NCBI GenBank assembly: GCA_029883045.1
Contig: JAOUJU010000119.1
Location: 1 to 6,024 of the forward strand
Length of the DNA stretch: 6,024 nt
Source of the DNA: Rhodospirillaceae bacterium
GTDB lineage: Bacteria > Pseudomonadota > Alphaproteobacteria > Rhodospirillales > Magnetovibrionaceae
Direction of reading: 5' to 3'
Notes under the pieces: generated by a model
The model's input: the letters and a program-made list of their open reading frames with translations, nothing else
Databases searched by the model: none
Told to the model about the DNA's origin: nothing
Translations under genes and position numbers: made by a program
In this document: positions 4,688 through 6,024 of the stretch, in pieces
Numbering within the stretch: position 1 is the stretch's first letter
How the letters are laid out: the number at the start of each line of letters is the position of its first letter

Positions 4688-5431
4688 TTATCTTGAAAGC
4701 ACAATCCCCGATATTCTGCCTCGATGTCCTGGCCTTTCTGGTGATGCGGCTATGCCAATAAAACTAATTGCAACGTCGCGCTGGCTTTCGCTGGGCCATG
4801 CTTTTTGGTAAATATCAGATAGGTCAACCGTTTCCATCCACCATTTGTTGGTGTTTTCCCGACCGCCGCGCACCATATAAAGGGGGGCATGTACTTCCCC
4901 GTCTTCTGTGGGTGGTGCCATGCGTAGACTGCCCCGACCAAGAGCTGAATCACCCCAAACAATGCTTAACGCCCGGCTATGCTGGGGTAAATCGGAAGCG
5001 CGCAAACCAATTCGCGCTAGACTGAAAAAATTATCATTAGTTTCTTCGCCCAATTTTTTAAACCCAATAATTATGCGAACGGGATGAAGGCCGTCACCAT
5101 GATCGGTCATATTCCACGCCCAGCTAAGGTATGGCGTTGCCAAAACCATGGCTTCTACCCGGCGAACAGCCAGCAGTGCGTCATCAGCACTGGTAAGGCC
5201 AATACCGGGAATACCCGCAATTGGGTTTGTCTTAATGTTATTTGCAGCAGATTTGCCAACCATAACCCAATCGGATGATTGTTCATCATTGTCAAATTGT
5301 GTGGATGGGCCAAGAACATCCAACCTGCCTTCGGGGGTTATGCTTTTTGTTTTTATATTACTGCATGCAGCGCTCATAAATACTGCAGTCAGGGCAAGCA
5401 ACGTTAGGGGCTTAATAAAATTGATGTTCAT
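4688..5431 (-). CDS. putative exported lipoprotein resembling DUF3047
   Basis: 247 residues. The N-terminus is a hydrophobic export signal (KPLTLLALTAVFMSAAC, 7-23) with a cysteine at 23. SAAC is a non-standard lipobox because position -3 is Ser, so lipidation is likely but not certain. The mature part has a Trp-rich strand YLSWAWNM (101-108), VRIIIGF (118-124), RALSIVWGD (153-161), YMVRGG (185-190), KWWMETVDLSDIYQKAWP (196-213) and an IGIAAS ... GRISGI end (225-243). This order resembles the β-rich DUF3047 family (unknown function, typically exported) from memory; it is not a certain match. GAGGG overlapping the preceding gene's stop is the only Shine-Dalgarno-like sequence and lies 13 bases from the ATG, longer than usual. 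Only 16 bases separate it from the M48-type protease gene, so the two are very likely cotranscribed. Confidence 0.72.
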   Translation of the reverse strand: MNINFIKPLTLLALTAVFMSAACSNIKTKSITPEGRLDVLGPSTQFDNDEQSSDWVMVGKSAANNIKTNPIAGIPGIGLTSADDALLAVRRVEAMVLATPYLSWAWNMTDHGDGLHPVRIIIGFKKLGEETNDNFFSLARIGLRASDLPQHSRALSIVWGDSALGRGSLRMAPPTEDGEVHAPLYMVRGGRENTNKWWMETVDLSDIYQKAWPSESQRDVAISFIGIAASPERPGHRGRISGIVLSR

Positions 5432-5447
5432 TATTTAATTTAAACCC

Positions 5448-6024
5448 TCAATTTTGTGTCTTGGCTTGTGCAATTTTTGTGGCCTCAATAACATCAAGCG
5501 CACGAATATAATCGGCAGACCCTTTTTCCAATCCATCGGCAGCCTTGCTGGCAAGGCGTTCAGCATCTGGAAGGTTGTTTCTGCGAAGTGCTTCTTCGGC
5601 CAAGGCAAGGCTGCTCATGGCCATATTGCCGGCCCTACCAAAGGCAATGCCAAGCTGGCGCCATGAAAAAGCTGATTCCGGTTCAATCGCAAGGGATGCA
5701 CGAAAATGTTTAATGGCATCTTCTAGTAATTCTGGGTCATCTAGTTCCAGTTCAACCCGGGCAAGCCCTAGTGCCAATAATGCATCATGGGGGGCAAGCT
5801 CGTATGCTTTTTTATAATCGGGCAGGGCATCTAACGCGCGGGCATTTTCAAAAAGCGCTTGGCCGCGCATTTCATAGAAATAAGGGTTAGCGGGGGCTTC
5901 TTTTATTAAACCGTTCATTAAAGAAACCACATTATCAATATTAGCTTTGCGATAGTGCGCAATGGCGCGGGCATATCGTGCTGGAATTGATTTATCGCTT
6001 TCTGGGTAACGCTGCAAAACCTGA
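5448..6024 (-). CDS. C-terminal TPR part of an M48-type periplasmic metalloprotease (partial, 5' end outside window)
   Basis: The reading frame is open to the right edge, so the gene begins beyond it; about 190 C-terminal residues are visible. The sequence RYARAIAHYRKA (14-25 of the visible part), APANPYFYEMRGQALFENAR (41-60), YKKAYELAP (68-76), then AIKHFRASLAIEP (101-113), FSWRQLGIAFGRAGNM (117-132), SLALAEEAL (136-144) and the ending KGSADYIRALDVIEATK (165-181) is a run of TPR repeats arranged as in the C-terminal half of alphaproteobacterial M48 proteases related to BepA. Those enzymes act in the periplasm in outer-membrane protein quality control. The HExxH zinc site and signal peptide would lie outside the window and are not seen, so a TPR-only protein remains possible. 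The first TTG in frame is not a credible start. It heads a minus-strand operon with the lipoprotein gene. Confidence 0.8.
   Translation of the reverse strand, partial: QVLQRYPESDKSIPARYARAIAHYRKANIDNVVSLMNGLIKEAPANPYFYEMRGQALFENARALDALPDYKKAYELAPHDALLALGLARVELELDDPELLEDAIKHFRASLAIEPESAFSWRQLGIAFGRAGNMAMSSLALAEEALRRNNLPDAERLASKAADGLEKGSADYIRALDVIEATKIAQAKTQN

Noticed and set aside
1..6024. Search by eye for a second copy of the tRNA-Ser 3' end, insertion sequence ends, CRISPR repeats or riboswitch cores
   Set aside because: None seen; the repeats present are short local inverted repeats only.

Overview
The window looks like a chromosomal segment of an alphaproteobacterium with moderate to low GC, possibly a marine or free-living Rhodospirillales-like lineage. 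The lineage call rests on protein content only: an EipB/DUF1849 protein (a family typical of Alphaproteobacteria), an M48-type TPR protease tail of the alphaproteobacterial kind, and a ScsC-like DsbA protein. I see no integrase, transposase, CRISPR array or phage gene.

Left part (1-720): a complete YbaK/EbsC-type aminoacyl-tRNA deacylase gene on the plus strand, then a complete tRNA-Ser with anticodon GCT and an encoded CCA end, closed by a strong intrinsic terminator.

Middle part (789-2704, minus strand): a short surface-glycan cluster. In transcription order it holds a previously easy-to-miss 40-codon ORF whose stop overlaps the next start (ATGA), a divergent GT2-like glycosyltransferase, and an FkbM-family SAM methyltransferase. 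All three carry a similar N-terminal helix-plus-strand motif. The pair probably makes and methylates a sugar on a polysaccharide, lipid or protein; the substrate cannot be read from the sequence.

A roughly 300-base AT-rich divergent spacer (2705-3000) holds a terminator-like hairpin with no obvious gene to terminate, nested inverted repeats, and candidate promoters.

Right part (3001-6024): an envelope group. An EipB-like periplasmic protein (plus strand) meets a DsbA-family thiol oxidoreductase (minus strand) tail to tail with a 4-base overlap. Upstream of dsbA on the minus strand are a putative lipoprotein resembling DUF3047 and the C-terminal half of an M48-type metalloprotease with TPR repeats, which runs off the right edge. 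The EipB-like protein has exactly two cysteines, in the positions of the disulfide known in Brucella EipB, so the neighbouring oxidoreductase is a natural candidate for folding it. No wholly new system is evident. The most noteworthy items are the hidden coupled ORF, the orphan terminator, the inverted repeats around two promoters, and the EipB/DsbA arrangement.
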